Assembly: GCF_004120195.1 (NCBI RefSeq) | Contig: NZ_SCHN01000028.1 | Coordinates: 1-61,597, forward strand | Source of the DNA: Enterovibrio baiacu | GTDB lineage: Bacteria; Pseudomonadota; Gammaproteobacteria; Enterobacterales; Vibrionaceae | Length of the DNA: 61,597 nucleotides | Direction of reading: 5' to 3' | Part shown: in pieces, positions 1 through 8,873 of the stretch | Numbering within the stretch: the first letter of the stretch is position 1 | Layout of the letters: every line of letters starts with the position of its first letter | Made by a program: the position numbers and the translations under genes | The notes under the pieces: model-generated | Database searches by the model: none | Seen by the model: only the letters and a program-made list of their open reading frames with translations | Told to the model about the DNA's origin: nothing

Positions 1-256
1 TGAGTCGTTTGATCTCTTGGGCGGGTGTTTCTTTCGACTGCGTCATGTTGGGTAGCCTCATTGGCTTGGACCAATCTAATCTACCATGTTTTCTGAGCCA
101 CACCAGAACAGTGCTTCTCCCTTGGATACCATAACGTTCCTGAGCTTGTTTGTATGTCAGTTCGCCGTTTTCAACCCGTTCGACAACGGACAATTTAAAG
201 CCCATTGAATAATCACGGGAAGTTCGGCGGATACGCTTGGAGTTTGACTCTTTCAT
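1..256 (-). CDS. IS3-type transposase OrfA, N-terminal part (cut by window edge)
   Basis: The frame opens at an ATG at 254-256 and runs off the left edge, so only about 85 residues are visible. The start MKESNSKRIRRTSRDYSMGF, followed by a helix-turn-helix segment with YKQAQERYGI and STVLVWLRKHG, is typical of the small DNA-binding OrfA of IS3-family elements. OrfA binds the element ends and is normally joined to the integrase-like OrfB by programmed frameshifting. OrfB would lie outside the window, so I cannot tell whether the element is complete. Confidence 0.75.
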   Translation of the reverse strand, partial: MKESNSKRIRRTSRDYSMGFKLSVVERVENGELTYKQAQERYGIQGRSTVLVWLRKHGRLDWSKPMRLPNMTQSKETPAQEIKRL

Positions 257-297
257 GAATAAGTCTCCAAAGTGTCAACTTATTCCAGGACGAGACA
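1..297 (-). mobile_element. Terminal part of an IS3-family-like insertion sequence
   Basis: The transposase start is preceded by a short leader. Read on the minus strand, the leader begins TGTCTCGTCCTGGAATAAGT at position 297. Beginning with TG and lying about 40 bp from the orfA start fits an IS3-family terminal inverted repeat. The other end and any target duplication are outside the window, so the boundary at 297 is an inference. The element sits a few bases past the terminator of the neighbouring kinase gene. Confidence 0.5.
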
Positions 298-305
298 TAT
301 TGATG

Positions 306-337
306 AAAAAAGCCGATGCAACTGCATCGGCTTTTTT
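306..337 (-). terminator. Rho-independent terminator of the hybrid kinase gene
   Basis: A 9-bp perfect stem, gccgatgca/tgcatcggc with a 2-nt loop, is flanked by A and T runs on both sides. It can act in both directions and lies downstream of the minus-strand kinase gene. Confidence 0.85.
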
Positions 338-420
338 GTGTCTGCTGTTTGCTTATTGTTACCAAGCACTTACTGTTGCCAAGTGCTTACTATTGCTAAA
401 TAGTTACTCTTACTAAATGG

Positions 421-3400
421 TTAGCCCGTTTTCTTTTTCAAATCTTTCAAGTGCTCTTCCGCGGTAATGAAATCAAACTGGTTGATGGCATCTTGCAGAC
501 GCTTGAACTCTTCCATTTGGTGACACCATTGCGGCAAGGCTTTTGACAGTACGCCAATCTTGTCCTGCACCTCAATATCAAACTCTTGAAGGCTAACTTG
601 AAGCGAGTTGAGCTGTTCAATCAAGTAACCGTCTAACGGCTTAATTTCTTCTTCAACCACTGGCGTTTCAGCCACGGCAGTCTGGCTAATGATTTCATCG
701 AACACATCTATCGCAGAGACAATCATGCTTTTCAACGCCAACACGTCGCTTTCACTGACTTCCTCACCAGTATTGTATTTTTCCTCTAAGCCACACGCGT
801 AGTCTGCAATTTCCGTCGCGCCGATATTGCTTCCCGCCCCTTTGCAGGAGTGGGCAAGAATGGCTTTTTCTGCCGTATCTTCTGAGGTGAGTAGCTGCTC
901 CATGGCCGTCGCTTGAGACGTGAGGAACAGAGACAATATCTTGAGGTATTTCGCTTTGTTGCCCCCCAAGCGCTGAACCCCTTCACTGAGATTGATGCCT
1001 GGGATCTTATCAAGCATCATGTCGAACATGGTGTCATCGTATTCCATTCCCACTCTCCTTCGGGTTCTTTCTTCGTCCGTCATCAATGAGATCGCTGACT
1101 CAGCCGCTTCGGCTGAGGGCACCTCAGAGCTTAAAGACGCCGCCTGTTCACTCTCTTTGTCGTTCGTGGTCTCGGTGTCAGGTGTCACCTCTGCGTGCGC
1201 GACTAGCGGCTCTGGTGGCGTCCCCCCTGGGGCTTCTACTATCGAGGCCTCCACTATCGGGGTTTCTTCGATCTCAACAACCGCTGCTTTCGCGTTATCT
1301 ATCGCGCCATTTTCTGTTGCGAACACCATTTCTTTTTCAAGCGACGCTGGCGCGACAACGACATCTTGTTGCTCAATAACAGCTTTTTTCTCAGAAACAT
1401 TGGCATCAGCGCTTTCCGCCGCCGGTTTCGATAACCACTCGATCAGGGTGTTTTTGAGTAAATTAAAATCAATGGGCTTAGCAATATGGCCGTTCATGCC
1501 CGCCTCTCGGCATGCAGCAACATCATGGGATTCTGTGTTTGCTGTCATCGCAAGGATGGGTAATTCAGTGAGTTGGAGATCCTGACGGATCATTTTGGTG
1601 GCCGTGACCCCGTCGACAACAGGCATTTGCATGTCCATTAACACTAAGTCGACAGTGTGCTCTTTGAGCATGTCTACCGCTTCACCGCCGTTGTTGGCGA
1701 CAAGCACCTCCAGCGGTAACACTTCCATCGCGCCAATTGCCACTTCCTGATTGACCAAGTTGTCTTCCACCAGGAGAACCACTTTGCCGTCCACTTTCAT
1801 CGCTTCTTGATCGAAAACATCTTCGACTTCAAGTTCAGGTTCTGGTGCCTTTTTAGGTGCAGATCCCCCCCCTAAAAAGCGAAGTTCCGCCGATGCTGCG
1901 CTGTTTCCGCTCATGTGACTCGGCTGGCTTTCTGGTTTGCTCTCTGGACTTTCTACAGTCTTGTTATCACTCGCGCTGACAGCATCCATGAGGGCTGATG
2001 GCAATATGGGTTTCTGTACCCACTTAAAGGAGAACGAGGGACGTGTTTCATCAACATCAAAGCCATTATCAGGCCCACAAACAATGATGGTGGACGGGGT
2101 TTTGCCACTTCGGGTCAATGCCGACGTCAGGAAGGACACCATGTCATGTTCTAGGCTGTCCCAATCCGCCACCACATAATCTAACGAGCCATTTTGTAGA
2201 CTGGATTCTTTCTCTCGAAGTTCTTCAATCGACCGACACTGGCTGATGGTTGCACCCGCGTAAATGAAGATGTCGCTGATCGCAGAGAGTTGAGACATGT
2301 TTGAAGAGACGAGCAATACGTTCTTCGCAGAGAGCTCACCTGACCACGTATCGCCTAAGCGAGATGTTTCATTCACACCTGACTGACAAGGCAAGGTGAA
2401 AGAAAACACACTGCCCTCTCCCCACCGACTGTCAGCGAACAGTTCTCCGCCCATCAACGCGACCAATTCTCGCGACAAACTTAAGCCAAGCCCTTTACCG
2501 CCATAGCGACGCGACGTGGAGTTGTCAGCCTGATTAAACGGTTGAAAAAGCCCATCGAGATCTTTTCGGCGAATACCTAACCCGGTGTCATGCACAGAGA
2601 AACGAATGTTCACGTCATCTTCACGGCGAGATTCGAGCGCAACAGATAGGGTGACTTCACCCACTTCCGTAAACTTCACGGCATTGTTACCCAGCGCCAT
2701 CAAGACTTGCGTGATGCGTACTGAATCCGCATCAATGATTTTGGGTATGGCCATGTCCATCAGAACATGGAACTGGAGGTTTTTCTCATAAGCTTGTTCG
2801 CCGAGACTTTTAGCAACGGGAGAAAGCAAGGTTTCGATGTTGCATTCCACCCATTCAATTTCGAGATTACCCGCTCTCACGTTAGTAAACGCCAATACCG
2901 TATTTAGCGCTTCTAATAAGGTGTGCCCCGATGAAATCACACGCTTAATGTAGCGTTTTTGCTTACCTTCTAGCCCGCTATCCAATGCCAATTGAGACAT
3001 ACCCAAAATCGCATTGAGTGGCGTTCTAAATTCATGAGACATGTTGGACAAGAAGTCTTTCTTGGCTTGATATGCGGAACGCGCGGAGCGTTTCGCCGTA
3101 TCCAACTCATTGAGTTTTTGGAGGTAGGCTTGCCTTTGCTCTTTAAGGGCATCTTTGGTCTGTTGAAGCGTAATTGCCCCCCAGACCAAGAGCGCGATCA
3201 GCACCAACAATAAACCAACCAAAAGCGGCACTGCTGTTAATACACCGCCCCCACTGGTTGGGGGAAGTGCAGTGCTTGAGAGGTAGCCACTCTCTTCTCT
3301 CGCCAATGTCACTGTGGAATGCATGAGCATCAACATCACAGAGAACGCTGCAAGGAAGCGTGTGGTTAAGAGGCTCATCCTATTGATTATTTTTCTCATC

Positions 3401-3459
3401 GCACGTTTTGGGTCTTCGAGCACCGCATTCACATTCAACGTACTGGCCTCCAGTGACAT
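421..3459 (-). CDS. Hybrid sensor histidine kinase (HisKA-HATPase-REC-REC-Hpt)
   Basis: Multi-domain phosphorelay kinase of about 1012 residues in the inner membrane. Two hydrophobic segments (about 35-50 and 73-96) enclose a periplasmic stretch of only about 25 residues, so there is no real periplasmic sensor domain. A coiled-coil linker leads to the HisKA box SHEFRTPLN (His near 142), an N-box NNAVKFTE, and G-boxes DTGLGI and GGKGLGLSLS. The first receiver is degenerate, with Ser-Ser in place of the acidic pair (VLLVSSN). The second has VEDN and the phosphoacceptor in LMDMQMP (near 609). An acidic Ala/Glu/Pro linker of about 120 residues precedes an Hpt domain with AHSCKGAGSN (His near 871). 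The architecture resembles BarA/ArcB kinases without the HAMP or PAS part. It is divergent from an HD-GYP regulator, its probable partner. The ATG at 3459 has no good ribosome site, and internal ATGs (near residues 21 and 28) are possible starts. Confidence 0.88.
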   Translation of the reverse strand: MSLEASTLNVNAVLEDPKRAMRKIINRMSLLTTRFLAAFSVMLMLMHSTVTLAREESGYLSSTALPPTSGGGVLTAVPLLVGLLLVLIALLVWGAITLQQTKDALKEQRQAYLQKLNELDTAKRSARSAYQAKKDFLSNMSHEFRTPLNAILGMSQLALDSGLEGKQKRYIKRVISSGHTLLEALNTVLAFTNVRAGNLEIEWVECNIETLLSPVAKSLGEQAYEKNLQFHVLMDMAIPKIIDADSVRITQVLMALGNNAVKFTEVGEVTLSVALESRREDDVNIRFSVHDTGLGIRRKDLDGLFQPFNQADNSTSRRYGGKGLGLSLSRELVALMGGELFADSRWGEGSVFSFTLPCQSGVNETSRLGDTWSGELSAKNVLLVSSNMSQLSAISDIFIYAGATISQCRSIEELREKESSLQNGSLDYVVADWDSLEHDMVSFLTSALTRSGKTPSTIIVCGPDNGFDVDETRPSFSFKWVQKPILPSALMDAVSASDNKTVESPESKPESQPSHMSGNSAASAELRFLGGGSAPKKAPEPELEVEDVFDQEAMKVDGKVVLLVEDNLVNQEVAIGAMEVLPLEVLVANNGGEAVDMLKEHTVDLVLMDMQMPVVDGVTATKMIRQDLQLTELPILAMTANTESHDVAACREAGMNGHIAKPIDFNLLKNTLIEWLSKPAAESADANVSEKKAVIEQQDVVVAPASLEKEMVFATENGAIDNAKAAVVEIEETPIVEASIVEAPGGTPPEPLVAHAEVTPDTETTNDKESEQAASLSSEVPSAEAAESAISLMTDEERTRRRVGMEYDDTMFDMMLDKIPGINLSEGVQRLGGNKAKYLKILSLFLTSQATAMEQLLTSEDTAEKAILAHSCKGAGSNIGATEIADYACGLEEKYNTGEEVSESDVLALKSMIVSAIDVFDEIISQTAVAETPVVEEEIKPLDGYLIEQLNSLQVSLQEFDIEVQDKIGVLSKALPQWCHQMEEFKRLQDAINQFDFITAEEHLKDLKKKTG

Positions 3460-3606
3460 CAATGGTGGGTGAAAACAATCGAGAAAATAAGCAGCGCCTG
3501 TACGCTAAGCTCATGTCTCAATTAAAATAAATATAACTCATAATTGGAACATTATTAAGAGTAGACCTAGGATTGTATAAGTGGAAAGTCATTCAGGATC
3601 CCTTTG

Positions 3607-4707
3607 ATGCTGTCACCGGAAATCAAGACAAATAAACGCGCTACCGTCCTGGTTGTCGACGACACCCCGGAGAATCTCGTGTTTGTCAGTGAGATGTTGC
3701 GAGACAAATATGAAGTGAAAGCAGCAACAAACGGACAAACGGCGCTCGCCATTGTTGAAAAGTTCTCTATCGACCTGATTTTGTTAGACGTTGTAATGCC
3801 CGGCATGGATGGCTACGAAGTTTGTCGTCAAATTAAGGCCAAAAAGTCTGCGCACGATATTCCGGTCATTTTCCTTACGTCAAAGTCGAAATCAGAGGAT
3901 CAGGAATACGGTTTTTCGGTGGGTGCTGCTGACTACATCATGAAACCCATGAGCCCGCCAATTACAATGGCGCGCATCAAAATCCATCTTGAAAACAAGG
4001 CGTCTCAAGATTTTCTTTCCAATCAGAACGAATTCTTGGAAGCCGAAGTTCAGCGTCGTGTCAAAGAGCTCAGCGTGATTCAAGACGTGACGATTAACGC
4101 CTTGGCGAGCCTCGCCGAAACACGTGACCAAGAAACCGGTAATCACATTCTCCGAACGCAATACTATGTGAAAATTCTGGCTGATCAGCTCTATTTGCGC
4201 GGGAAGTTTCCAGACGTTGTCACCCCTGAGTACATCACCATGGTGTTCAAGACTGCGCCGTTGCACGACATCGGCAAAGTGGGGATTCCAGACGCCATTT
4301 TGCTCAAGCCGGGCAAGCTGACCGCCGACGAATTTGATGTCATGAAGTCGCACGCCAAGCTCGGGTACGATGCCATTATGAAGGCCGAAAAAGAAGTCGA
4401 CGCTGAATACCCGTTTCTGAATGCCGCCAAAGAAATTGCCTTTGGTCACCATGAAAAGTGGGATGGCTCGGGGTATCCGCAAGGGTTGATGGGGGAAGAC
4501 ATTCCGCTCAGTGCGCGTTTAATGGCTGTTGCCGACGTCTTCGATGCGCTAGTCAGTAAGCGCGTGTACAAATCCGCAATGTCCCATGATGAAGCGTTTG
4601 AAATCATTCGAGAAGGCAAAGGTTCGCACTTTGACCCAATGCTTGTCGATTTGATGTTTGATATGAAAGACGAGTTCATAAAGATCGCTGAAACTTACAA
4701 AGATTGA
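3607..4707 (+). CDS. Response regulator with HD-GYP phosphodiesterase domain
   Basis: 366-residue cytoplasmic two-domain regulator. Residues about 12-130 form a CheY-like receiver with LVVDD and the phosphoacceptor in LLDVVMPGMDG. A short helical linker (about 135-160) leads to a C-terminal HD-GYP domain with HDIGKVGIP and the full signature HHEKWDGSGYP, so it is probably catalytically active. HD-GYP proteins hydrolyse cyclic di-GMP, usually lowering biofilm formation and raising motility; RpfG has the same layout. The ATG at 3607 is preferred over the TTG directly before it, because AGGA at 3595-3598 gives an 8-nt spacing. The divergent hybrid kinase, about 150 bp away, is the likely phosphodonor; this pairing is inferred from position only. 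Confidence 0.9.
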   Translation: MLSPEIKTNKRATVLVVDDTPENLVFVSEMLRDKYEVKAATNGQTALAIVEKFSIDLILLDVVMPGMDGYEVCRQIKAKKSAHDIPVIFLTSKSKSEDQEYGFSVGAADYIMKPMSPPITMARIKIHLENKASQDFLSNQNEFLEAEVQRRVKELSVIQDVTINALASLAETRDQETGNHILRTQYYVKILADQLYLRGKFPDVVTPEYITMVFKTAPLHDIGKVGIPDAILLKPGKLTADEFDVMKSHAKLGYDAIMKAEKEVDAEYPFLNAAKEIAFGHHEKWDGSGYPQGLMGEDIPLSARLMAVADVFDALVSKRVYKSAMSHDEAFEIIREGKGSHFDPMLVDLMFDMKDEFIKIAETYKD

Positions 4708-4749
4708 TCAGCGATTCAGTGATCCACAGGCGCTTAAACTTACTGCGCA

Positions 4750-4795
4750 TTACCGCACCTTCTTCAGTTTCAATATCCCATAGAAAGTGCGGTAA
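4750..4795. repeat. Inverted repeat between two convergent genes
   Basis: ttaccgcac (4750-4758) and gtgcggtaa (4787-4795) are perfect 9-bp arms with a 28-nt loop, between the HD-GYP gene and the LysE-type gene that converge here. There is no T-run, so it is at best a weak terminator. Confidence 0.4.
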
Positions 4796-4804
4796 CAAAG
4801 CCGT

Positions 4805-5437
4805 TTAGCCCACAGCTAACCAAACCCCAACCCCCATCATTAGGGTACCCGCGATTCTATTCATCAAACGCACGTTGCCGCTTTTCTGCAGAAAATGGCG
4901 CAGTGTGCGACCACCACTTGCGTACAACAGCAAACAGCCGAATTCCGTCATCAGGATGATGCCTATCAATACGGCCAATTGCGGTGGCATCGCGAGTGAT
5001 GGATTGATGAAAGGAGGCAGCAACGAAATCATGAACGCCCACCCTTTCGGGTTCGCGATAGCGGTGACGAAGCCTTGCATCGCAAGTGTCATCGGTGAAG
5101 TGTCAGTGCCCGCTGACAAATCTGACGGAATCGCCATTTTGCCACGAGACATCCACATTTGTAGGCCGAGATAGAACAGATACGCCCCGCCTACATATTT
5201 CAGCACGCTGAACAGACTCGGGTAGTTCAACATGATGGCTGCCACGCCAATCACGGAAGAAATGGAAACCAGCGCAACGCCAATCAACTCTCCCCACATC
5301 ATGTGAAGGCTACGACGCACGCCAATGCTCATGCCTAGCGTCATCGCTAGTGTCATGCACATACCCGGCGTGACGGATACGAAAAAGAAAGTGGGAATAA
5401 ATACCGCCAGCATAGCGATATCAACTGCAGATGCCAC
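4805..5437 (-). CDS. LysE/RhtB-family amino acid exporter
   Basis: Inner-membrane protein of 210 residues with about six hydrophobic segments. The N-terminal signature FVSVTPGMCMTLAMTLGMSIG and the central GGAYLFYLGLQMWMSR and ANPKGWAF segments are typical of the LysE/RhtB family, which exports amino acids such as homoserine, threonine or leucine. The substrate cannot be read from the sequence. I chose the GTG at 5437, because GGAG (complement of 5443-5446) lies 5 nt upstream. A longer frame from a TTG at 5506 would add an unlikely extension, and an ATG at 5413 is the other candidate. It lies downstream of the TRAP genes but is separated from them by a terminator. Confidence 0.82.
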   Translation of the reverse strand: MASAVDIAMLAVFIPTFFFVSVTPGMCMTLAMTLGMSIGVRRSLHMMWGELIGVALVSISSVIGVAAIMLNYPSLFSVLKYVGGAYLFYLGLQMWMSRGKMAIPSDLSAGTDTSPMTLAMQGFVTAIANPKGWAFMISLLPPFINPSLAMPPQLAVLIGIILMTEFGCLLLYASGGRTLRHFLQKSGNVRLMNRIAGTLMMGVGVWLAVG

Positions 5438-5532
5438 GTTAACTCCGGACAAAATGAGGCAAAAGAAGTGTAGTAAAAACCGAGTCTGCACAAGCGTCAA
5501 GCTCAATTATTAGCCCCGTCCGAATGTTGCTA

Positions 5533-5560
5533 TAAAAAAGCCCCCAAATTTGGAGGCTTT
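5533..5560 (-). terminator. Terminator of the TRAP transporter operon
   Basis: A near-perfect palindrome (arms agcccccaaa and tttggaggct, 5539-5558) is followed on the minus strand by a run of T. It lies just after the large permease stop codon. Confidence 0.8.
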
Positions 5561-5571
5561 GTTTTTATTCG

Positions 5572-6951
5572 CTATCCGTAGACTGCATCGGGCAACCAAG
5601 TCGCCAGTGTTGGCCAGTACGCGAGCAACGCCAGCATCACTAACTGAATCAAGATAAACGGCAGTACGCCACGGTAGATGTCCATGGTGGAAATGGAATC
5701 TGGCGCCACACCGCGTAAGTAAAACAGCGAAAAGCCAAATGGCGGCGTCAGGAATGACGTCTGCAAGTTCAGCGCAATCATGATCCCAAGCCACACAGGG
5801 TCAACACCCATGGTCAGCAATATCGGCGCGACAATCGGGATAACCACGAAGGTGATCTCAATGAAGTCGAGGAAGAAGCCCAAGAGGAACAGCACCAGCA
5901 TCACGAGTAACATGGCACCGAACACACCACCCGGCAGGCTCATCAAGAAGTCACGAACAATGTCATCACCACCGAACCCTCGGAACACCAAAGCAAACAG
6001 GGATGCGCCAATCAAGATCAGGAAGACCATGGCCGTCACTTCGGTCGTGCTTCTTAAGACGTCGCGCAAGATCGACAGGCTAAACATACGTTTGCTGACA
6101 GCCAGAATAATTGCGCCAACCGAGCCAACAGATGCTGCTTCCGTTGGTGTTGCTATACCACCAAGGATCGAGCCCAACACCAGCACAATCAACAGCACTG
6201 GCGGGAACAATACGGTAAGCACCTGCATCCACAACTCTTTGCTGACTTTTCTTTCTTCAGCAGGAATAGGCGGAACACGGTGTGGTTGGGTAATCGCAAT
6301 CACGATCAAATAAACGATGTACATGCCCACCAGCATAAAACCGGGGATCAACGCACCTAAAAAGAGGTCACCGACAGTGACGCTCTCTGGCGAGAAAATA
6401 CCTTGATCAAGCTGGGCTTGTTGATAAGCCGAAGAGATGACATCGCCCAGCAATACCAACACGATAGACGGCGGAATGATTTGCCCTAACGTGCCGGACG
6501 CACAAATGATGCCCGTCGAAAGCCTTGGGCAATAGCCACGTTTCATCATTGAAGGCAAAGACAGTAACCCCATGGTCACCACGGTTGCACCTACAATGCC
6601 GGTACTTGCTGCTAGCAACATGCCCACGATGGTCACTGAAATGCCTAAGCCGCCCGCAAGCCCGCCAAACACTTGCCCCATGGTATCGAGCAAGTCTTCC
6701 GCGATGCGCGATTTCTCAAGCATGACCCCCATGAAGATAAACAAGGGAATCGCCACCAATAGCTCATTCGACAAGGTGCCTTGAATACGGTTTGGAATGG
6801 CTTCCAAAAACGCAGGATCAAACGTGCCCGTTACACCGCCAATCAACGCAAACAGAAGTGCAGAACCACCAAGGGTGAACGCGACAGGGTAACCAACCAG
6901 CAAGACGCCAAAGGTAAACAGGAAAAGGAACAGGGCGAGGAATTCACTCAT
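5572..6951 (-). CDS. TRAP transporter large permease (DctM/TakM type)
   Basis: 459-residue integral membrane protein with about 12 hydrophobic segments, the normal size for the DctM subunit that carries the translocation path of tripartite ATP-independent periplasmic transporters. Recognisable stretches are FMGVMLEKSRIAEDLLDTMG, IGGVTGTFDP, GTLGQIIPPSI and LQTSFLTPPFGFSLFYLRG. Its start overlaps the small permease stop by 4 bp (ATGA), so the two are probably translationally coupled. The large permease, small permease and binding protein are all present and in order, so the transporter appears complete. Energy comes from a sodium or proton gradient (family knowledge). Confidence 0.94.
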   Translation of the reverse strand: MSEFLALFLFLFTFGVLLVGYPVAFTLGGSALLFALIGGVTGTFDPAFLEAIPNRIQGTLSNELLVAIPLFIFMGVMLEKSRIAEDLLDTMGQVFGGLAGGLGISVTIVGMLLAASTGIVGATVVTMGLLSLPSMMKRGYCPRLSTGIICASGTLGQIIPPSIVLVLLGDVISSAYQQAQLDQGIFSPESVTVGDLFLGALIPGFMLVGMYIVYLIVIAITQPHRVPPIPAEERKVSKELWMQVLTVLFPPVLLIVLVLGSILGGIATPTEAASVGSVGAIILAVSKRMFSLSILRDVLRSTTEVTAMVFLILIGASLFALVFRGFGGDDIVRDFLMSLPGGVFGAMLLVMLVLFLLGFFLDFIEITFVVIPIVAPILLTMGVDPVWLGIMIALNLQTSFLTPPFGFSLFYLRGVAPDSISTMDIYRGVLPFILIQLVMLALLAYWPTLATWLPDAVYG

Positions 6952-7514
6952 AGCGCGTGCTCCTCATCGTGATCTTCAAGTTGCTTGGCAATGTCTTGGT
7001 GACCTGTAATGGTCAGCACAGACTTCAAGGCTTCAGCCACGCCTTGAATGATCATAAGGACAGGCATCAATAAGATACTGGTTTTGAACAGGTACTTTGC
7101 TTCTACGCCGCCCGCTTCTTGCGAGCCTTCCATGATCTGCCAAGAAGCCATGACGTAATCCCACGCGATGTAGAAAATAAAGCTGCACGTAGGAAGCAAT
7201 AAAAAGATAAAGCCGAGTAAATCGACCCATGCCTTTTTCTTTTCTGACATGGGGCGGTAAAAAATATCAACGCGAACGTGAGCGCCTTTCAACAAGGCAT
7301 AAGCAGCTCCGAGCATGATGACGTAGTTATGGAAATACAGGACAGATTCTTGCAAAAACACGGATCCGGAATTGAGCACATAGCGCATAACGACCACCAC
7401 AAAGGTGATAAGCACGATGGCTAAGACGAACCAGGAAACAATGCGTCCCGTCCAATCACTAAAACGGTTGATGCCCTTGATAAGCGCGATCAATTGGGGC
7501 GAGGCGGTATTCAT
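6948..7514 (-). CDS. TRAP transporter small permease (DctQ type)
   Basis: 188 residues with four hydrophobic segments, as in DctQ subunits, which brace the large permease in the inner membrane. The motif WFVLAIVLITFVVVVMRYV and the segment ALLKGAHVRVDIFY (the conserved G-H-V-R-V-D) identify the family. The C-terminal tail is charged (LEDHDEEHAL). The gene overlaps the large permease by 4 bp. A stable hairpin lies between it and the binding-protein gene upstream, so it is probably made in smaller amounts than the binding protein. Confidence 0.92.
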   Translation of the reverse strand: MNTASPQLIALIKGINRFSDWTGRIVSWFVLAIVLITFVVVVMRYVLNSGSVFLQESVLYFHNYVIMLGAAYALLKGAHVRVDIFYRPMSEKKKAWVDLLGFIFLLLPTCSFIFYIAWDYVMASWQIMEGSQEAGGVEAKYLFKTSILLMPVLMIIQGVAEALKSVLTITGHQDIAKQLEDHDEEHAL

Positions 7515-7553
7515 AGAACTACTCTAACATCAGCCTATTGGCTAAAATTGGAA

Positions 7554-7583
7554 AGAAAAAGAGGCGATCTAGGATCGCCTCTT
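7554..7583 (-). terminator. Hairpin terminator/attenuator between TRAP binding protein and permeases
   Basis: Arms gaggcgatc (7561-7569) and gatcgcctc (7573-7581) form a 9-bp stem. On the minus strand it is followed by a T-rich run. It lies inside the operon, so partial read-through would give more binding protein than permease. Confidence 0.75.
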
Positions 7584-7589
7584 AAAAGG

Positions 7590-8699
7590 TTATTGCGGGT
7601 TACGTGCGTTCAACATGGCTTGCTCAGAAATGGCATGCCAATCGATCGCTTGGTCACGGAAGCCTTTGTAAGACTCGTAAACTTTCTTACTGATTTCGTC
7701 TACCTGTGCTTGCTCGGCAACCACTTCATCAGACAGCGCTTGTAGCTGAGACAGCACTTCTTTCGGGTATGGACGCAAATCAACCTTGTGCTCGTTCACC
7801 AAGCTTTCCAACGCTGCATTGTTACGCGCGGTAAACTCAGCAATCATGTCAGCATTCGCCACGCGGGTCGCCGCTAGAACGATAGACTGCAGATCTTTTG
7901 GCAACGCATCGAAAGCTTTTTTGTTGATCAGCGCTTCCAGCGTTGTGCCTGGCTCGTGCCAACCTGGGTAGTAGTAGTACTTCGAGGCTTTATGCAGGCC
8001 GAAAGCAAGGTCGTTGTAAGGACCTACCCACTCAGTTGCGTCAATGGCACCAGATTGCAGTGATGGGAAGATTTCACCACCCGGCAACAGTACTGGCGTA
8101 CCGCCCGCACGTTTCAACACTTCGCCACCCAAACCTGGGATACGCATTTTCAGACCTTCAAGGTCGCTGATCGTGTTGATTTCTTTGTTAAACCAGCCAC
8201 CCATTTGCACGCCAGTGTTACCTGCAGGCATTGGGATAATGCCAAACGGTTCGTACGCTTCAGCCCAAAGCTCAAGACCACCACCGCTGTAGATCCAGCC
8301 ATTCATTTCTTGTGCTGTCAGACCAAAAGGCACTGCCGCGAAGAATTGACCCGCTGGCGCTTTACCTTTCCAGTAGTAACCTGCACCGTGGCCCATTTCG
8401 GCGGTACCACGAGACACGGCATCAAACACATCCAGTGCGCCAACAAGCTCACCTGCACCGTATACTTTCACGTCCAAACGCCCATCACTCATCTCAGTGA
8501 TCAGCTCAGCAAGGTTGTTTGCCCCTGTGCCTAGCCCTGGGAAGTTTTTCGGCCAAGTCGTTACCATTTTCCAACTGATTTTTTCTTGTGCTGCTGGCTG
8601 CGCCTGCGCACTCGCTTCCTGCTTTTCTTCACCACAACCAGATAACAGCACACTCAGTGCGACTGCTGTTGCGGCAAGAAACGAACGACGTTTGTACAT
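7590..8699 (-). CDS. TRAP transporter substrate-binding lipoprotein, 2-oxo acid/monocarboxylate type
   Basis: 369-residue DctP-family binding protein. The N terminus MYKRRSFLAATAVALSVLLSGC ends in a lipobox, so it is predicted to be lipid-anchored rather than freely periplasmic, which is less usual for TRAP binding proteins. The body carries the family core WPKNFPGLGTGANNLAELI, FFAAVPFGLTAQEMNGW, MRIPGLGGEVLKRAGG and TEWVGPYNDLAFGLHKASKY. The YYYPGWHEPGT segment recalls TakP and the lactate-binding TRAP proteins, where a Trp and a Glu here contribute to a cation-bridged carboxylate site. The inferred substrate class is a 2-oxo acid or hydroxy-monocarboxylate. AAGGAG lies 7 to 8 nt before the ATG. 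Confidence 0.92.
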   Translation of the reverse strand: MYKRRSFLAATAVALSVLLSGCGEEKQEASAQAQPAAQEKISWKMVTTWPKNFPGLGTGANNLAELITEMSDGRLDVKVYGAGELVGALDVFDAVSRGTAEMGHGAGYYWKGKAPAGQFFAAVPFGLTAQEMNGWIYSGGGLELWAEAYEPFGIIPMPAGNTGVQMGGWFNKEINTISDLEGLKMRIPGLGGEVLKRAGGTPVLLPGGEIFPSLQSGAIDATEWVGPYNDLAFGLHKASKYYYYPGWHEPGTTLEALINKKAFDALPKDLQSIVLAATRVANADMIAEFTARNNAALESLVNEHKVDLRPYPKEVLSQLQALSDEVVAEQAQVDEISKKVYESYKGFRDQAIDWHAISEQAMLNARNPQ

Positions 8700-8823
8700 G
8701 AGAGTGATCTCCTTGCTTGGGAAAGGCGAAAGATTTAGCAGTACTGAAGGTTTACATCTAAAAGTAGGTACTGCCTAACTAACACGACGCTCATCAATGG
8801 CTCTCGATGAGTTAATGGTTTGT

Positions 8824-8840
8824 TGCAATAACTTTACCCA
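8824..8840 (-). promoter_or_regulatory. Possible sigma-54 promoter of the TRAP operon
   Basis: On the minus strand, GGGTAAAGTTATTGCA places a GG 10 nt before a TTGCA, matching the -24/-12 spacing of sigma-54 promoters, though the -24 element is a poor match to TGGCAC. Transcription would start near 8814, about 115 nt before the binding-protein start. No convincing sigma-70 promoter was seen nearby. Confidence 0.25.
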
Positions 8841-8873
8841 TTATCGTCACCCGCAAATAGCGAAAGGGCGAGG

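Noticed and set aside
992-1585. Long plus-strand frame opposite the hybrid kinase
   Set aside because: It is a Ser/Ala-rich antisense shadow of the low-complexity kinase linker, with no family motifs or ribosome site.
3892-4482. 196-residue minus-strand frame opposite the HD-GYP gene
   Set aside because: The plus-strand protein has complete family motifs across the same bases, and the reverse frame has none.
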